From: Mycobacterium sp. IS-1742
GTDB lineage: Bacteria > Actinomycetota > Actinomycetes > Mycobacteriales > Mycobacteriaceae
Length of the DNA: 64,000 nucleotides
Direction of reading: 5' to 3'
Assembly (NCBI RefSeq): GCF_001500125.1
Contig: NZ_LQIV01000003.1
Span: forward strand, 96,692 to 160,691
Part shown: piece after piece, positions 27,477 through 36,373 of the stretch
Numbering within the stretch: the stretch's first letter is position 1
Layout of the letters: every line of letters begins with the position of its first letter
Position numbers and translations under genes: made by a program
The notes under the pieces: model-generated
Told to the model about the DNA's origin: nothing
Databases searched by the model: none
Seen by the model: the letters and a program-made list of their open reading frames with translations, nothing else

Positions 27477-28505
27477 CTACAGCAAGCCAGCCTTCGTCAT
27501 CAGATCGGTCACCTTCTGGGCGTCCAGCGTGGAGGGATCGACCGTCGGTGCCTGCAGCGTGTCCAGCGGCGGCAGGGCGGGGTTGGCCGGCACCCCGCTG
27601 GCAACCGGATACTCGAACGACGTGCCCTTCTCGAGCACCTCCTGTCCGGCCCGACCGGTGATGAACGTGATGAACTGCTGCGCCTGATCCTTCTTGTCGC
27701 TGGACTCGAGCACCCCGCCGCCGGAGAGGCTGACGAACGCGCCCGGGTCCTGGTTCTTGAAGTAGTGCAGCGCGGTGTTGCCGCTGATCTCCTTGGTCTT
27801 GGACTGATCGCGGAACCAGTAGTAGTGGTAGATCACGCCGCCGTCGACCTCACCGGCGTTGACCGCCTTGAGCGTGGCGATGTTGTCGTTGTAGATGACC
27901 GCGTTCGCCTTCATCCCGGCCAGCCACTGCGCCGTCGCGGGTTCACCTTCGAGCTGGAGCAGGGCGGCGACGATCGCCTGGAAGTCGGCCTTCGCAGGCG
28001 GGGCGCCCCAGCGGCCCTTCCATTCGGGCCGCTGCAGATCGAGCAGCGATTTCGGCAGCTGATCGGCCTTGAGGCGGGACGGGTTGTAGACGAATACGGT
28101 GCTGCGCGCCGCGACACCGGTCCACTTGCCTGTGGCCGGCCGGTACTGCGCGGGAACCTGACCGACGGTGGCGGCGTCGAGGTCGGCGAACAGCCCGGCG
28201 CGCTCGACGGCCGCCATGGCGGGCGAGTTCTCGGTCAGGAAGACGTCGGCGGGTGAGGCATCCTTCTCGGCGACCAGTTGGTTACCCAGTTCGGTGTCAC
28301 CGCCCTGACGGTAGGAGACCTTGATCCCGGTCTCCTCGGTGAAGGCGTCGATCCACTCCTTGGTCAGCGACTCATGCTGCGCGTTGTAGATCAGCAGCTC
28401 GTCGGAGTCGTCGGAACTCGAGCAGGCGGCCAGACCCGTCACCACCGCGAGGACCGACACGACGGTGACGATCGGGCGGGTGATCCGGCTCAAACGTGGT
28501 CGCAT
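27477..28505 (-). CDS. Iron(III)-binding lipoprotein of the Fbp-type ABC importer
   Basis: Substrate-binding protein, 342 residues, anchored as a lipoprotein: lipobox GLAAC with Cys at residue 28. IYNAQHESL at the start of the mature protein corresponds to the iron-binding His/Glu segment of FbpA, and IYHYYWFRD carries the paired tyrosines that bind ferric iron in that family. ATG 28505 was preferred over ATG 28514 because GGGAAGG then stands 9 bases upstream instead of touching the codon. It is the first gene of the four-gene operon and follows an IdeR-like box at 28537-28555. Ferric iron is the likely ligand; other metals or phosphonate-type ligands are less likely. Confidence 0.88.
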   Translation of the reverse strand: MRPRLSRITRPIVTVVSVLAVVTGLAACSSSDDSDELLIYNAQHESLTKEWIDAFTEETGIKVSYRQGGDTELGNQLVAEKDASPADVFLTENSPAMAAVERAGLFADLDAATVGQVPAQYRPATGKWTGVAARSTVFVYNPSRLKADQLPKSLLDLQRPEWKGRWGAPPAKADFQAIVAALLQLEGEPATAQWLAGMKANAVIYNDNIATLKAVNAGEVDGGVIYHYYWFRDQSKTKEISGNTALHYFKNQDPGAFVSLSGGGVLESSDKKDQAQQFITFITGRAGQEVLEKGTSFEYPVASGVPANPALPPLDTLQAPTVDPSTLDAQKVTDLMTKAGLL

Positions 28506-28536
28506 CCAGTGCATCCTTCCCGCGCCACGGGCGCTG

Positions 28537-28555
28537 TGACCTGAGGCAGACCTAA
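28537..28555 (-). promoter_or_regulatory. Candidate IdeR/DtxR iron box of the iron importer operon
   Basis: Read on the minus strand this 19-mer begins TTAGGTCTGCCTCAGG and matches the mycobacterial IdeR consensus (TTAGGTTAGSCTAACCTAA) at about 12 of 19 positions, with the left arm TTAGGT intact. It lies 32 bases before ATG 28505 and would overlap the transcription start predicted from the -10 at 28559-28564, the usual place for IdeR repression. The right arm is weak, so binding is a prediction. Confidence 0.45.
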
Positions 28556-28558
28556 GTG

Positions 28559-28564
28559 AAGATA
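28559..28564 (-). promoter_or_regulatory. -10 element of the iron importer operon
   Basis: TATCTT on the minus strand, a good TANNNT hexamer, followed within a few bases by the IdeR-like box. The predicted start near 28552 gives a leader of about 45 bases that contains the GGGAAGG ribosome site. Confidence 0.45.
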
Positions 28565-28892
28565 CCCTTCCCTATCTGCCGGCCGGGACCTTGTCGCCGA
28601 CTGGACCGCCACGACCGCAATGCCCCTGATGCGCCATTCGGTAGCTGTCACGATGCGGTAACGATGTCGTGAAGGCACTCTGCGGGTTTCTTGAATCGCG
28701 CGTCGATGCCTTAACGAACACTCAGGGAACGGCATCGGATTGAGGCCGACATCACTGCCCAATCTGTCACGCGTTTCGCATTCTGACCAGGCGGTTTCCG
28801 GGGCTCGAAGTCCTCCGGTTCTGCGCGGGTACGTTGGCCTCTGGTCGCGGGGGAGAGCGACCGTTCACCACACAGACGAGGAAAGACGAGAC

Positions 28893-29201
28893 ATGACCAT
28901 GTCATCGAAGACCGCACGCCGCGGAATGGCCGCGCGTTTGCCGCGTGCGCTCTGGGCGGCGTGGCCGCGGCGACCATCGCGCTGCCGACCGCCGCGGCGC
29001 AGCCTGCCACGTGCGACGCCACCGGCTTCGCAGCCGGCCGGCGAGGGCGAGGCTTCGGTCCGGGCGTACTTCACCGCCCACCCGAATGAGTTCGTGGACC
29101 TGCGCAACATCGCCCGGCCGCTGATCGATCAGCGCAACCAGTGCGGGGTGACGGTGCAGCCGGGTCAGCTCGCGACGCTGTTCGACGCGCTCGCCGAGTA
29201 A
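28893..29201 (+). pseudogene. Hemophore-like secreted protein gene, frameshifted and internally deleted
   Basis: The reading frame is open for 102 codons, but it is scrambled. The C-terminal half (EASVRAYFTAHPNEF, then NQCGVTVQPGQLATLF) is the conserved end of mycobacterial hemophore-type proteins (MHB domain). The expected signal peptide is present only in another frame from about 28934: FAACALGGVAAATIALP, then TAAAQPATCDATGFAA. So a one-base loss near 28932 breaks the N-terminus, and a second change near 29037 returns to the first frame with about 30 residues of the domain missing. The product of the open frame would start with an Arg/Pro-rich stretch, not a signal peptide. Either a recent pseudogene or a sequencing error. 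Confidence 0.6.
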
Positions 29202-29213
29202 TCCCGGCGACGA

Positions 29214-29248
29214 GAACCGCCGCCGCAGCGACGCGGCGGCGGCGGTTC
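29214..29248. terminator. Bidirectional GC-rich hairpin terminator
   Basis: GAACCGCCGCCGC (29214-29226) pairs perfectly with GCGGCGGCGGTTC (29236-29248) around a 9-base loop. It lies between the stops of the converging hemophore remnant and DUF1206 gene. There is no T tract, as is common for mycobacterial terminators. Confidence 0.65.
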
Positions 29249-29263
29249 CCGTCTCACGGGTGG

Positions 29264-30112
29264 TCAGAGCCGGCCGTGGCGGCTGCGCACGAAGCTGTAG
29301 GCGCCGAACGCCGCGATGCCGATCGCGGCGACGATGAGCAGGAACTTGCCGAACGGCGCCTGACCGAGCGTCTTGACCGCCGCGTCGAGTCCGGAGGCCT
29401 TGGCCGGGTCGGCCTGCAGGGTCGCGACGATGACGAGGATGCCCGCACCGGCGAGCACGAGGCCCTTGGCCACGTAACCGGAGACGCCGACCGCGGTGAT
29501 GCCTGTTCCGCCGGCGGCCCGCAGATCCTCGAGGAACTTCTTCGTTGCGCCCTTGTAGACGTGGTAGCCGCCGACCGCGATGACGCCGAGGCCGACAAGG
29601 ATCAGCAGTGCCTTGCCCCATCCGTGCTGCATGAGTTGCGCCGACATCCCCGAGTTCTGCTGGCCGCTGCTCTGACCGCCACCGGTGGCGAATTGCATGG
29701 CCGAGAACGCGATCGCGAAGTTGGCTATCGCCAGACCCACCGACTTGGCGCGCTTCCAGGCGGGATTGTCGCCCTGGGTCTGCCCGTACTGCTCGCCCGG
29801 CTTGGATCCGACGACCGCCTCCGCCAGGCGCCACAGACCGAGGGCGACCAACCCGATGGTGGCGATCCACAGCACAACCTTGCCGCCGGTCTGGCCGGCC
29901 AGCGTCGCCAGCGCCCCGGACTGGTCGGCGCTGCCGCCGCTGCCGAGTGCGATCCGCAGGATGATGTAGCCGACCAGCAGGTGGAGCACACCGCTGGCGG
30001 CGAACCCGGCCCGGGCGGCGTATTCGAAGGCGTTGCTGTCGGTGGCCCTGTTGACAGCGCCGTGGGCGCTGCCTTGAACGTTGCCGTAGCCGGGTCTGGC
30101 GCTCATGCTCAT
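29264..30112 (-). CDS. DUF1206 membrane protein
   Basis: A 282-residue integral membrane protein of unknown function. It has three repeats of a DUF1206 unit, each two helices: FAASGVLHLLVGYIILRIAL, then AIANFAIAFSAMQFA, then GVSGYVAKGLVLAGAGIL, giving about six membrane segments. The first 25 residues are cytoplasmic and Gly/Asn-rich. I used ATG 30112 (MSMSARPG), 4 bases after CAGGAGG; ATG 30106, 10 bases away, is equally possible. It stands alone, divergent from yraN. Confidence 0.85.
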   Translation of the reverse strand: MSMSARPGYGNVQGSAHGAVNRATDSNAFEYAARAGFAASGVLHLLVGYIILRIALGSGGSADQSGALATLAGQTGGKVVLWIATIGLVALGLWRLAEAVVGSKPGEQYGQTQGDNPAWKRAKSVGLAIANFAIAFSAMQFATGGGQSSGQQNSGMSAQLMQHGWGKALLILVGLGVIAVGGYHVYKGATKKFLEDLRAAGGTGITAVGVSGYVAKGLVLAGAGILVIVATLQADPAKASGLDAAVKTLGQAPFGKFLLIVAAIGIAAFGAYSFVRSRHGRL

Positions 30113-30269
30113 GGAACCTCCTGCGTCGGTGCAGTCGCGTGGACGGACGGCTACGAGTCCCCCGTTTTGACGGACGTGAAACTCGGCGCGCCTGTGGATG
30201 AACCGGCGCCTGGGGATGAATCGGTCCGGCGGTGGGTTCGGTGTCGGTGGCGCTGCACAGGGTCGGGTC

Positions 30270-30635
30270 ATGACTTCATGGACGCGCGCGCAGATCGGCA
30301 CGCTGGGGGAGGACCTGGCGGTCGAGCACTTGCGTGGTTTGGGAATGCAGGTGCTGGAACGCAATTGGCGGTGCCGGTACGGTGAGCTCGACGTGATCGT
30401 CACCGATCCGCATGGGAGTGCGGTGGTGTTCGTCGAAGTCAAGACCCGCACAGGTGACGGGTTCGGCGGTCTCGCGGAGGCGGTGACGCCGCAGAAGGTG
30501 CGGCGGCTGCGCCGCCTCGCGGGGCTGTGGCTGGCCGGTCAGGAGACGCGCTGGGCGGCGGTGCGCATCGACGTCATCGGGGTGCGCCTCGGCGGACGCG
30601 TCCCGGTGATCCACCACCTCGAGGGGGTGGCGTGA
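30270..30635 (+). CDS. yraN: YraN/UPF0102 nuclease-fold protein
   Basis: A 121-residue member of UPF0102 with a restriction-endonuclease-like fold. GELDVIVTD with the Asp, and VVFVEVKTR (ExK) form the PD-(D/E)xK core; RNWRCRYGE precedes it. Function is unproven; it is thought to act in DNA or RNA processing. ATG 30270 gives the family start TRAQIGTLGEDLA, and upstream in-frame codons lack support. Its TGA overlaps the ATG of the comM-like gene (TGATG). Matches Rv2898c. Confidence 0.9.
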   Translation: MTSWTRAQIGTLGEDLAVEHLRGLGMQVLERNWRCRYGELDVIVTDPHGSAVVFVEVKTRTGDGFGGLAEAVTPQKVRRLRRLAGLWLAGQETRWAAVRIDVIGVRLGGRVPVIHHLEGVA

Positions 30636-32149
30636 TGGCGTTGGGCCGGGCGTTCTCGGTCGCGGTGTTCGGGCTCGACGGGGTGATCGTCGAGATCGAG
30701 GCCCACATCAGTTCGGGCCTGCCGGGGGTGCATCTGGTCGGGCTGCCCGATGCGGCGCTGCAGGAGTCGCGGGATCGGGTGCGGGCGGCGATCACCAATT
30801 GCGGCGGCTGTGAGTGGCCGCAGGCACGGCTGACGCTGGCGCTCTCGCCGGCCACGCTGCCGAAGATGGGGTCGGTGTACGACTTGGCCCTGGCGGCCGC
30901 GGTGACCTGTGCGCACGGCAAGAAGGAGTGGGACCGGCTCGAAAAGTCGCTGCTCCTGGGCGAATTGGCGCTCGACGGCCGGGTCCGGCCGGTCAAGGGC
31001 GTGCTGCCCGCGGTGCTCGCGGCCAAACGGGAGGGCTGGCCGGCCGTCATCGTGCCGTGTGAGAACCTCGCCGAGGCCAGCCTGGTCGACGGCGTCGACG
31101 TGTGGGGCGTGCGGACGCTGGGGCAGCTGTACGGGTGGCTGGAAGGCAAGGACGAGCTCGAACGACGGATCGCCGCGCCGCCGGCGGCACCGGACGAGGC
31201 GGCCGACCTCGCCGACGTGGTGGGGCAGGCGCATGCCCGCTTCGCGGTCGAGGTGGCCGCCGCGGGTGCGCATCATCTCATGCTGACCGGACCACCTGGG
31301 GTGGGCAAAACGATGCTGGCGCAACGCCTTCCGGGCCTGCTGCCGCCGCTGTCGGAAGCGGAGTCGCTCGAGGTGACCGCGATCCACTCGGTGGCGGGCC
31401 TGCTGACCGGCGCCGCGCCGCTCATCACCCGGCCGCCGTTCGTGGCGCCACACCAGACGTCGAGTGTCGCAGCGCTGGTGGGCGGAGGGACGGGAATGGC
31501 GCGTCCGGGTGCGGTCAGTCGCGCCCACCGCGGGGTGCTGTTCCTCGACGAATGCGCCGAACTCCGGGTGAGCGCGCTGGAGGCGCTGCGCACTCCGCTG
31601 GAGGACGGCGAGATCCGGATCGCCCGGCGTGACGGCGTCGCCCGCTATCCCGCCCGTTTCCAACTGGTGCTCGCGGCCAACCCGTGCCCGTGCGCGCGCA
31701 CCGACCCCAAGGACTGCATATGTCCAGGCGGGGTCAAACGCCGCTATCTCGGCAAGCTGTCGGGTCCGCTGCTCGACCGGGTCGACATCCGGGTCGACAT
31801 GCACCCCGTGCGGGCCGGCGCGCTGATCCCCGAAGCGGGGGAGCCGACTGCCGTCGTCCGCGAACGCGTCGCGGCGGCCCGCGCGGCGGCGGAGGAACGG
31901 TGGCGTCCCTACGGCGTCCGCACCAACGCCGAGGTGAGCGGACCGTTGCTGCGCAGGCGGTTCCGGCTCCCGCGTGACGCGATGGCGCCGCTGCGGACCG
32001 CGCTCGAACGCGGCGTGCTGAGCATCCGTGGGGTCGACCGCTCGATGCGGGTCGCCTGGACGTTGGCCGATCTGGCCGGGCGGTCTTCACCGACCAAGGA
32101 CGACGTCGGCGTGGCGTTGAGTTTCCGGCACGTGGAGGGGCTGCGATGA
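30635..32149 (+). CDS. ComM/YifB-family AAA+ protein (Mg-chelatase-like)
   Basis: A 504-residue ATPase. An N-terminal ChlI-type Lon-like domain (SSGLPGVHLVGLPD) is followed by the AAA+ core with Walker A GPPGVGKTML, Walker B VLFLDECAEL and the sensor region VLAANPCPC; the C-terminal domain closes with the Arg finger-bearing SIRGVDRSMRVAWT. ComM is a branch-migration helicase used in natural transformation and recombination. It lies in the conserved trio yraN-comM-dprA, with ATGA/TGATG overlaps on both sides. Confidence 0.92.
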   Translation: MALGRAFSVAVFGLDGVIVEIEAHISSGLPGVHLVGLPDAALQESRDRVRAAITNCGGCEWPQARLTLALSPATLPKMGSVYDLALAAAVTCAHGKKEWDRLEKSLLLGELALDGRVRPVKGVLPAVLAAKREGWPAVIVPCENLAEASLVDGVDVWGVRTLGQLYGWLEGKDELERRIAAPPAAPDEAADLADVVGQAHARFAVEVAAAGAHHLMLTGPPGVGKTMLAQRLPGLLPPLSEAESLEVTAIHSVAGLLTGAAPLITRPPFVAPHQTSSVAALVGGGTGMARPGAVSRAHRGVLFLDECAELRVSALEALRTPLEDGEIRIARRDGVARYPARFQLVLAANPCPCARTDPKDCICPGGVKRRYLGKLSGPLLDRVDIRVDMHPVRAGALIPEAGEPTAVVRERVAAARAAAEERWRPYGVRTNAEVSGPLLRRRFRLPRDAMAPLRTALERGVLSIRGVDRSMRVAWTLADLAGRSSPTKDDVGVALSFRHVEGLR

Positions 32150-33267
32150 GCACCGACGTCGAGCGGGCGTGGGCGTATCTGTCCCGGGTCGCCGAACCGC
32201 CGTGCCCGGAGCTGGCGGCGCTCGCTGTTGCGCAGGGTCCGGTGGCGGCCGCCGAGAAGGTGCGGCGCGGGGACGTGGAGGACACGCTCGAGCGCAGAAC
32301 CGAGGCCCGCCGGGAGCAGGACTGTGCGCAGGCCGATCTCGACGTGCTGGCCCGGATGGGCGGTCGGCTCGTCACCCCGTTCGACGACGAGTGGCCGCTG
32401 CTGAGCTTCGTCGCATTCGGCACTCTCGATCGCCCGCAGGGACATTCACCACTGGTGCTGTGGGCGGTCGGCCCGGTCGGTGTGGCCGAGACCGCCGGTC
32501 GGGCCGCGGCGATCGTCGGCACGCGGGCCGCCACGGCATACGGCGAGCACGTGGCGGGGGACCTGGCCGCGGGGCTCGCGATGCGCGAGGTGGCGGTGGT
32601 GTCGGGTGGTGCGTTCGGCATCGACGGCGCGGCGCACCGGGCGACGCTGGCTGCCGACGGCGTGACCGTCGCGGTGGTCGCCGGCGGCGTCGACGTGCCG
32701 TACCCGGCCGGCCACGCCGCTCTGCTGAGCCGGATCCGCAGGGACGGGCTGCTCCTCAGCGAATATCCGCCCGGAGCTCGCCCGACCCGGAGCCGCTTCC
32801 TGACCCGCAACCGACTCGTCGCGGCCCTGTCGGGTGCCACCGTCGTGGTCGAGGCCGGGGCCCGCAGCGGTGCGGCCAATACCGCGGCGTGGGCCCGGGC
32901 ACTCGGTCGCCACGTGTGCGCCGTCCCGGGACCGGTCACGTCGAGCGCGTCGGTGGGGTGTCACCGCCTGCTGCGCGACGGTGAGACCACCCTGGTGACC
33001 GGCCCCGAGGAGGTCGTCGAGCTGGTGGGACGGATGGGAGAGCTCGCCCCGGTCGAGGCGGGGCCGACGTCACCGCTCGACGCGTGCACCGACGCCGAGC
33101 GGCGGATCTACGACGCGCTGCCCATGCGGGGTGCGCGCAGCGCGGACGAGTTGGCGGTCGCCGCGGGCATACCCGCCCACCAGGTGGTTGGGCCGCTGGC
33201 GATGCTGGAGGTGGCAGGCTTGGTGGTCCACGAGGGCGGGCGCTGGAAGATCGCCAGGGGGCGGTAG
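32146..33267 (+). CDS. dprA: DNA-processing protein DprA
   Basis: A 373-residue DNA-binding protein that protects incoming single-stranded DNA and loads RecA. A sterile-alpha-like N-terminal helical part is followed by the Rossmann core with VSGGAFGIDGAAH and the phosphate-binding RFLTRNRLVAALS, and by a C-terminal winged helix (DELAVAAGIPAHQVVG). ATG 32146 overlaps the comM-like stop. Natural transformation is not established in most mycobacteria, so its role may be in recombination. Confidence 0.94.
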   Translation: MSTDVERAWAYLSRVAEPPCPELAALAVAQGPVAAAEKVRRGDVEDTLERRTEARREQDCAQADLDVLARMGGRLVTPFDDEWPLLSFVAFGTLDRPQGHSPLVLWAVGPVGVAETAGRAAAIVGTRAATAYGEHVAGDLAAGLAMREVAVVSGGAFGIDGAAHRATLAADGVTVAVVAGGVDVPYPAGHAALLSRIRRDGLLLSEYPPGARPTRSRFLTRNRLVAALSGATVVVEAGARSGAANTAAWARALGRHVCAVPGPVTSSASVGCHRLLRDGETTLVTGPEEVVELVGRMGELAPVEAGPTSPLDACTDAERRIYDALPMRGARSADELAVAAGIPAHQVVGPLAMLEVAGLVVHEGGRWKIARGR

Positions 33268-33329
33268 GTCACCGCGCGGGCGGGCCCGCTCGTATCGTCG
33301 GGGGATCAGTCGAGAGTCAGGAGGCAGTT

Positions 33330-34190
33330 GTGGCGGGACGACCGGTGCACACGTTCGAAGTGTTGCGCACGGAGCAGCTGGCACCACACATGATTCGTGT
33401 GGTGCTCGGTGGCAACGGAACGACGTCCGGCTTCGGCACCTTCACGCCCAACGAGTTCGCCGACGCCTACGTCAAACTCGTGATCGTCCCCGACAGTGTC
33501 GACGTGTCCGCACTCGAGACGCCGCTCACGATCGACAGCTTCACGGCACTGCCACCGGAAAAGCGGCCGGTGGTGCGGACGTACACCGTCCGCAAGGCCG
33601 ACCCGGAGCGCGGTGAGGTCACCATCGACTTCGTCGTCCACGGGGAACACGGGGTGGCCGGTCCGTGGGCCGCCTCGGCGCGGCCGGGGCAGCCGGCTTA
33701 CCTCATGGGTCCGAGCGGCGCCTACAGCCCCGATCCGGCGGCCGACTGGCATCTGCTCGCCGGCGACGAGGCCGCCCTGCCCGCCATCGGCGCCGTGCTC
33801 GAGGCGCTGCCCGACGATGCCGTCGGCTACGTCTTCGTCGAGGTCGCCGGGCCCAGTGACGAGATCCCCCTGGCCGCGCCCGAAGGCGTCACGGTCAGCT
33901 GGGTTTACCGGGGCGGCCGCGCCGATCTGGTCCCCGAGGAAGCCGCCGGCGACAACGCCCCGCTCATCGCGGCGGTCAAGGATGCCGCGTGGCTACCCGG
34001 GCAGGCGCAGGTGTTCATCCACGGTGAGGCTCAGGCCGTCATGCACAATTTGCGGCCCTACATCCGCAAGGAACGCGGTGTCGAGGCCAAGTGGGCCTCG
34101 TCGATCTCCGGTTACTGGCGACGCGGCCGCACCGAGGAGACGTTCCGGCAGTGGAAGGCCGAGCTGGCCAAGGCCGAAGCGGCGAACTGA
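33330..34190 (+). CDS. Siderophore-interacting FAD protein (ViuB-like)
   Basis: A 286-residue flavoprotein of the siderophore-interacting family, which reduces ferric siderophores in the cytosol. The FAD-binding motif [11 protein letters not shown] lies near residue 75, followed by the GPSGAYSPD segment and the C-terminal NAD(P)H-like domain with [10 protein letters not shown]. Homologous to Rv2895c (viuB), which sits at the same place. GTG 33330 follows AGGAGGC at 33319-33325. Its link to the iron operon at 22364-28505 is functional only; they are not adjacent. Confidence 0.9.
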   Translation: MAGRPVHTFEVLRTEQLAPHMIRVVLGGNGTTSGFGTFTPNEFADAYVKLVIVPDSVDVSALETPLTIDSFTALPPEKRPVVRTYTVRKADPERGEVTIDFVVHGEHGVAGPWAASARPGQPAYLMGPSGAYSPDPAADWHLLAGDEAALPAIGAVLEALPDDAVGYVFVEVAGPSDEIPLAAPEGVTVSWVYRGGRADLVPEEAAGDNAPLIAAVKDAAWLPGQAQVFIHGEAQAVMHNLRPYIRKERGVEAKWASSISGYWRRGRTEETFRQWKAELAKAEAAN

Positions 34191-34239
34191 GACGCGAGTC
34201 TGCGCCCCCGCCGGTGCCCGGGCTGGCACGCTGACGGGC

Positions 34240-35427
34240 ATGGCATTCGGCGACTACCAACTCGAGATCTACCTGCAGGGGCTGTCCGGCATCGTGCCGA
34301 ACCTGCCGATGACGTTCGCGGAATGGGAGGCCAAGGCCCAATCCGCGATGCCGCCGTCGGTGTACTCCTACGTCGCGGGCGGGGCGGGCGACGAACGCAC
34401 GCAGCGGGTCAACCGCACGGCCTTCGACAACTGGGGCCTGATACCGCGGATGTTCCGGGCCACCCGTGATCGCGACCTGTCGGTCGACCTGTTCGGATTG
34501 TCCCTGCCTGCACCGGTTTTCATGGCGCCGATCGGCGTCATCGGCATCTGCGCGCAGGACGGGCACGGTGACCTCGCGAGCGCGCGGGCCGCCGCGCGCA
34601 CCGGGGTGCCGATGGTGGTGTCCACGCTCACCGAAGACCCACTCGAAGACGTCGCCGCCGAGTTCGGGGAGACACCGGGCTTCTTCCAGCTCTACACCCC
34701 GACCGATCGGGACCTGGCCGCGAGCCTGGTGCAGCGCGCCGAGGCCGCCGGCTACAGGGGGATCATCGTCACGCTCGACACCTGGGTGCCAGGGTGGCGG
34801 CCCCGCGACCTGTCGACCTCGAACTTCCCGCAGCTGCGCGGGCGCTGCCTGGCCAACTACACCAGCGACCCGGTGTTCCGGGCCGGCCTGGCGCGGCCAC
34901 CGGAGGAGGACCCGCAGGGCGCCGTGTTCAAGTGGGTGTCGCTGTTCGGCAACCCGCTGACGTGGGAAGACCTGCCCTGGCTGCGCTCGCTGACCAAGCT
35001 GCCCCTGATCGTCAAGGGAATCTGTCACGCCGACGACGCCCGGCGCGCCAAAGACGAAGGCGTCGACGGCATCTACTGCTCCAACCACGGCGGTCGCCAG
35101 GCCAACGGCGGCCTCCCGGCGATCGACTGCCTGCCCGGCGTCGTCGAGGCCGCCGACGGGCTCCCGGTGCTGTTCGACTCCGGCATCCGCAGCGGCTCGG
35201 ACATCGTCAAGGCGCTCGCGCTCGGCGCCACCGCCGTGGGCATCGGCCGGCCGTACGCCTACGGGTTGGCGCTCGGCGGCGTCGAGGGCGTCGTCCACGT
35301 CCTGCGGTCGCTGCTCGCCGAAGCCGACCTCACCATGGCCGTCGACGGCTATCCGACGCTGGCCGATCTCACCCCGGACACGCTGCGGCGCGTCGGCTGG
35401 ACACCCGTGGCGGCTCTGCCACGGTAG
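34240..35427 (+). CDS. Lactate 2-monooxygenase-like FMN enzyme
   Basis: An FMN-dependent alpha-hydroxy-acid oxidizing enzyme of 395 residues. It begins [12 protein letters not shown], has [12 protein letters not shown], the [16 protein letters not shown] segment typical of lactate 2-monooxygenase, [13 protein letters not shown] and the active-site [12 protein letters not shown]. smegmatis lactate 2-monooxygenase, which converts lactate and O2 to acetate and CO2, has nearly the same length and motifs; lldD-type dehydrogenases differ in the long insertion. No membrane segment. It stands 49 bases after the siderophore gene and 4 before xerC. Confidence 0.88.
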   Translation: MAFGDYQLEIYLQGLSGIVPNLPMTFAEWEAKAQSAMPPSVYSYVAGGAGDERTQRVNRTAFDNWGLIPRMFRATRDRDLSVDLFGLSLPAPVFMAPIGVIGICAQDGHGDLASARAAARTGVPMVVSTLTEDPLEDVAAEFGETPGFFQLYTPTDRDLAASLVQRAEAAGYRGIIVTLDTWVPGWRPRDLSTSNFPQLRGRCLANYTSDPVFRAGLARPPEEDPQGAVFKWVSLFGNPLTWEDLPWLRSLTKLPLIVKGICHADDARRAKDEGVDGIYCSNHGGRQANGGLPAIDCLPGVVEAADGLPVLFDSGIRSGSDIVKALALGATAVGIGRPYAYGLALGGVEGVVHVLRSLLAEADLTMAVDGYPTLADLTPDTLRRVGWTPVAALPR

Positions 35428-35431
35428 GGGC

Positions 35432-36334
35432 GTGGAGTCCGTCCTCGAGGAGTTCGACCAGTACCTCGCGCTGGAGCGGGGCCGCTCCGTCCACACCCGG
35501 CGCGCGTACCTCGGGGATCTGCGCTCCCTGTCGGCGTTCGTCGACGCCCGGACCCCCGGCGCCGACCTCACGTCGCTGACCCTGCCCGTGCTGCGCGCCT
35601 GGCTCGCCGCCCAGGCCGTCGACGGAACGGCGCGCACCACCTTGGCCCGGCGGACCTCGGCGGTGAAGACCTTCACCGCGTGGGCCGTGCGTCGGGGCCT
35701 GATGACGGGTGACCCGGCCGCTCGGCTGCAGGTGCCCAAAGCGCGGCGGACGTTGCCCGCGGTGCTGCGCCGTGACCAGGCCCGCGACGCGCTCGACGCC
35801 GCGAATCTCGGTGCGCAGCAGGGTGATCCGCTCGCCCTGCGCGACCGGTTGATCGTCGAGATGCTCTACGCCACCGGGATCCGCGTCAGCGAACTGTGCG
35901 GACTGGACATCGACGACGTCGACACCCCCCGGCGGCTGCTGCGCGTACTCGGCAAGGGGGACAAGCAGCGCACCGTCCCGTTCGGCGAACCGGCCGAGCA
36001 GGCACTGCGAGCCTGGCTGAGCGGTGGCCGTCCGTCGTTGGCCACACCCGAGTCGGGGCCCGCGCTGCTGCTCGGCGCGCGCGGGCGGCGACTCGACCCG
36101 CGCCAGGCCCGCACGGTCGTGCATCAGACCGTCGGCGCGGTCGACGGCGCGCCCGACATCGGCCCGCACGGCCTGCGGCACAGCGCCGCCACACATCTGC
36201 TCGAAGGCGGCGCCGATCTGCGCATCGTGCAGGAACTGCTGGGCCATTCCACGCTCGCGACGACCCAGCTGTACACCCACGTCACCGTGGAGCGGCTGCG
36301 CGCCGTCCACGACCAGGCCCACCCGCGCGCCTGA
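35432..36334 (+). CDS. xerC: Tyrosine recombinase XerC
   Basis: Site-specific recombinase that resolves chromosome dimers at dif with XerD. The 300-residue product has the N-terminal SAM-like DNA-binding domain ([20 protein letters not shown]) and the catalytic residues: Arg in [12 protein letters not shown], Lys in GKGDKQRTV, HxxR in [10 protein letters not shown], His in LGHSTLATT and the nucleophile Tyr in TQLYTHV. The GTG start is 4 bases after the previous stop. The position matches Rv2894c. It is the housekeeping enzyme, not a phage integrase: no attachment repeat or phage genes are near. Confidence 0.93.
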   Translation: MESVLEEFDQYLALERGRSVHTRRAYLGDLRSLSAFVDARTPGADLTSLTLPVLRAWLAAQAVDGTARTTLARRTSAVKTFTAWAVRRGLMTGDPAARLQVPKARRTLPAVLRRDQARDALDAANLGAQQGDPLALRDRLIVEMLYATGIRVSELCGLDIDDVDTPRRLLRVLGKGDKQRTVPFGEPAEQALRAWLSGGRPSLATPESGPALLLGARGRRLDPRQARTVVHQTVGAVDGAPDIGPHGLRHSAATHLLEGGADLRIVQELLGHSTLATTQLYTHVTVERLRAVHDQAHPRA

Positions 36335-36361
36335 GTGCGACGGTGTGAGCCGGCCTGAGGT

Positions 36362-36367
36362 TAGTGT
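36362..36367 (+). promoter_or_regulatory. Leaderless -10 element of the small membrane protein gene
   Basis: TAGTGT ends 6 bases before ATG 36374, the same hexamer and distance as at lepB. It supports this small ORF being a real gene. Confidence 0.45.
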
Positions 36368-36373
36368 TGCCGG

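Larger units (their letters stand above)
28506..28892. other. Divergent intergenic region between the iron importer and hemophore remnant (387 bases)
   Basis: No gene recognised. The left end holds the ribosome site, IdeR-like box (28537-28555) and minus-strand -10 (28559-28564) of the importer operon. From 28570 to 28860 I see nothing assignable; the stretch is less GC-rich than the surrounding genes. A GAGGAAAGACGAG ribosome site at 28878-28890 precedes ATG 28893. Confidence 0.5.

Noticed and set aside
27477..28514. ATG 28514 as start of the iron-binding lipoprotein
   Set aside because: The GGGAAGG ribosome site touches this codon; ATG 28505 has the proper 9-base spacing.
32146..36334. xerC as a phage or island integrase
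   Set aside because: It is syntenic with Rv2894c, has no att repeats, tRNA or phage genes around it, and is the standard chromosomal enzyme.
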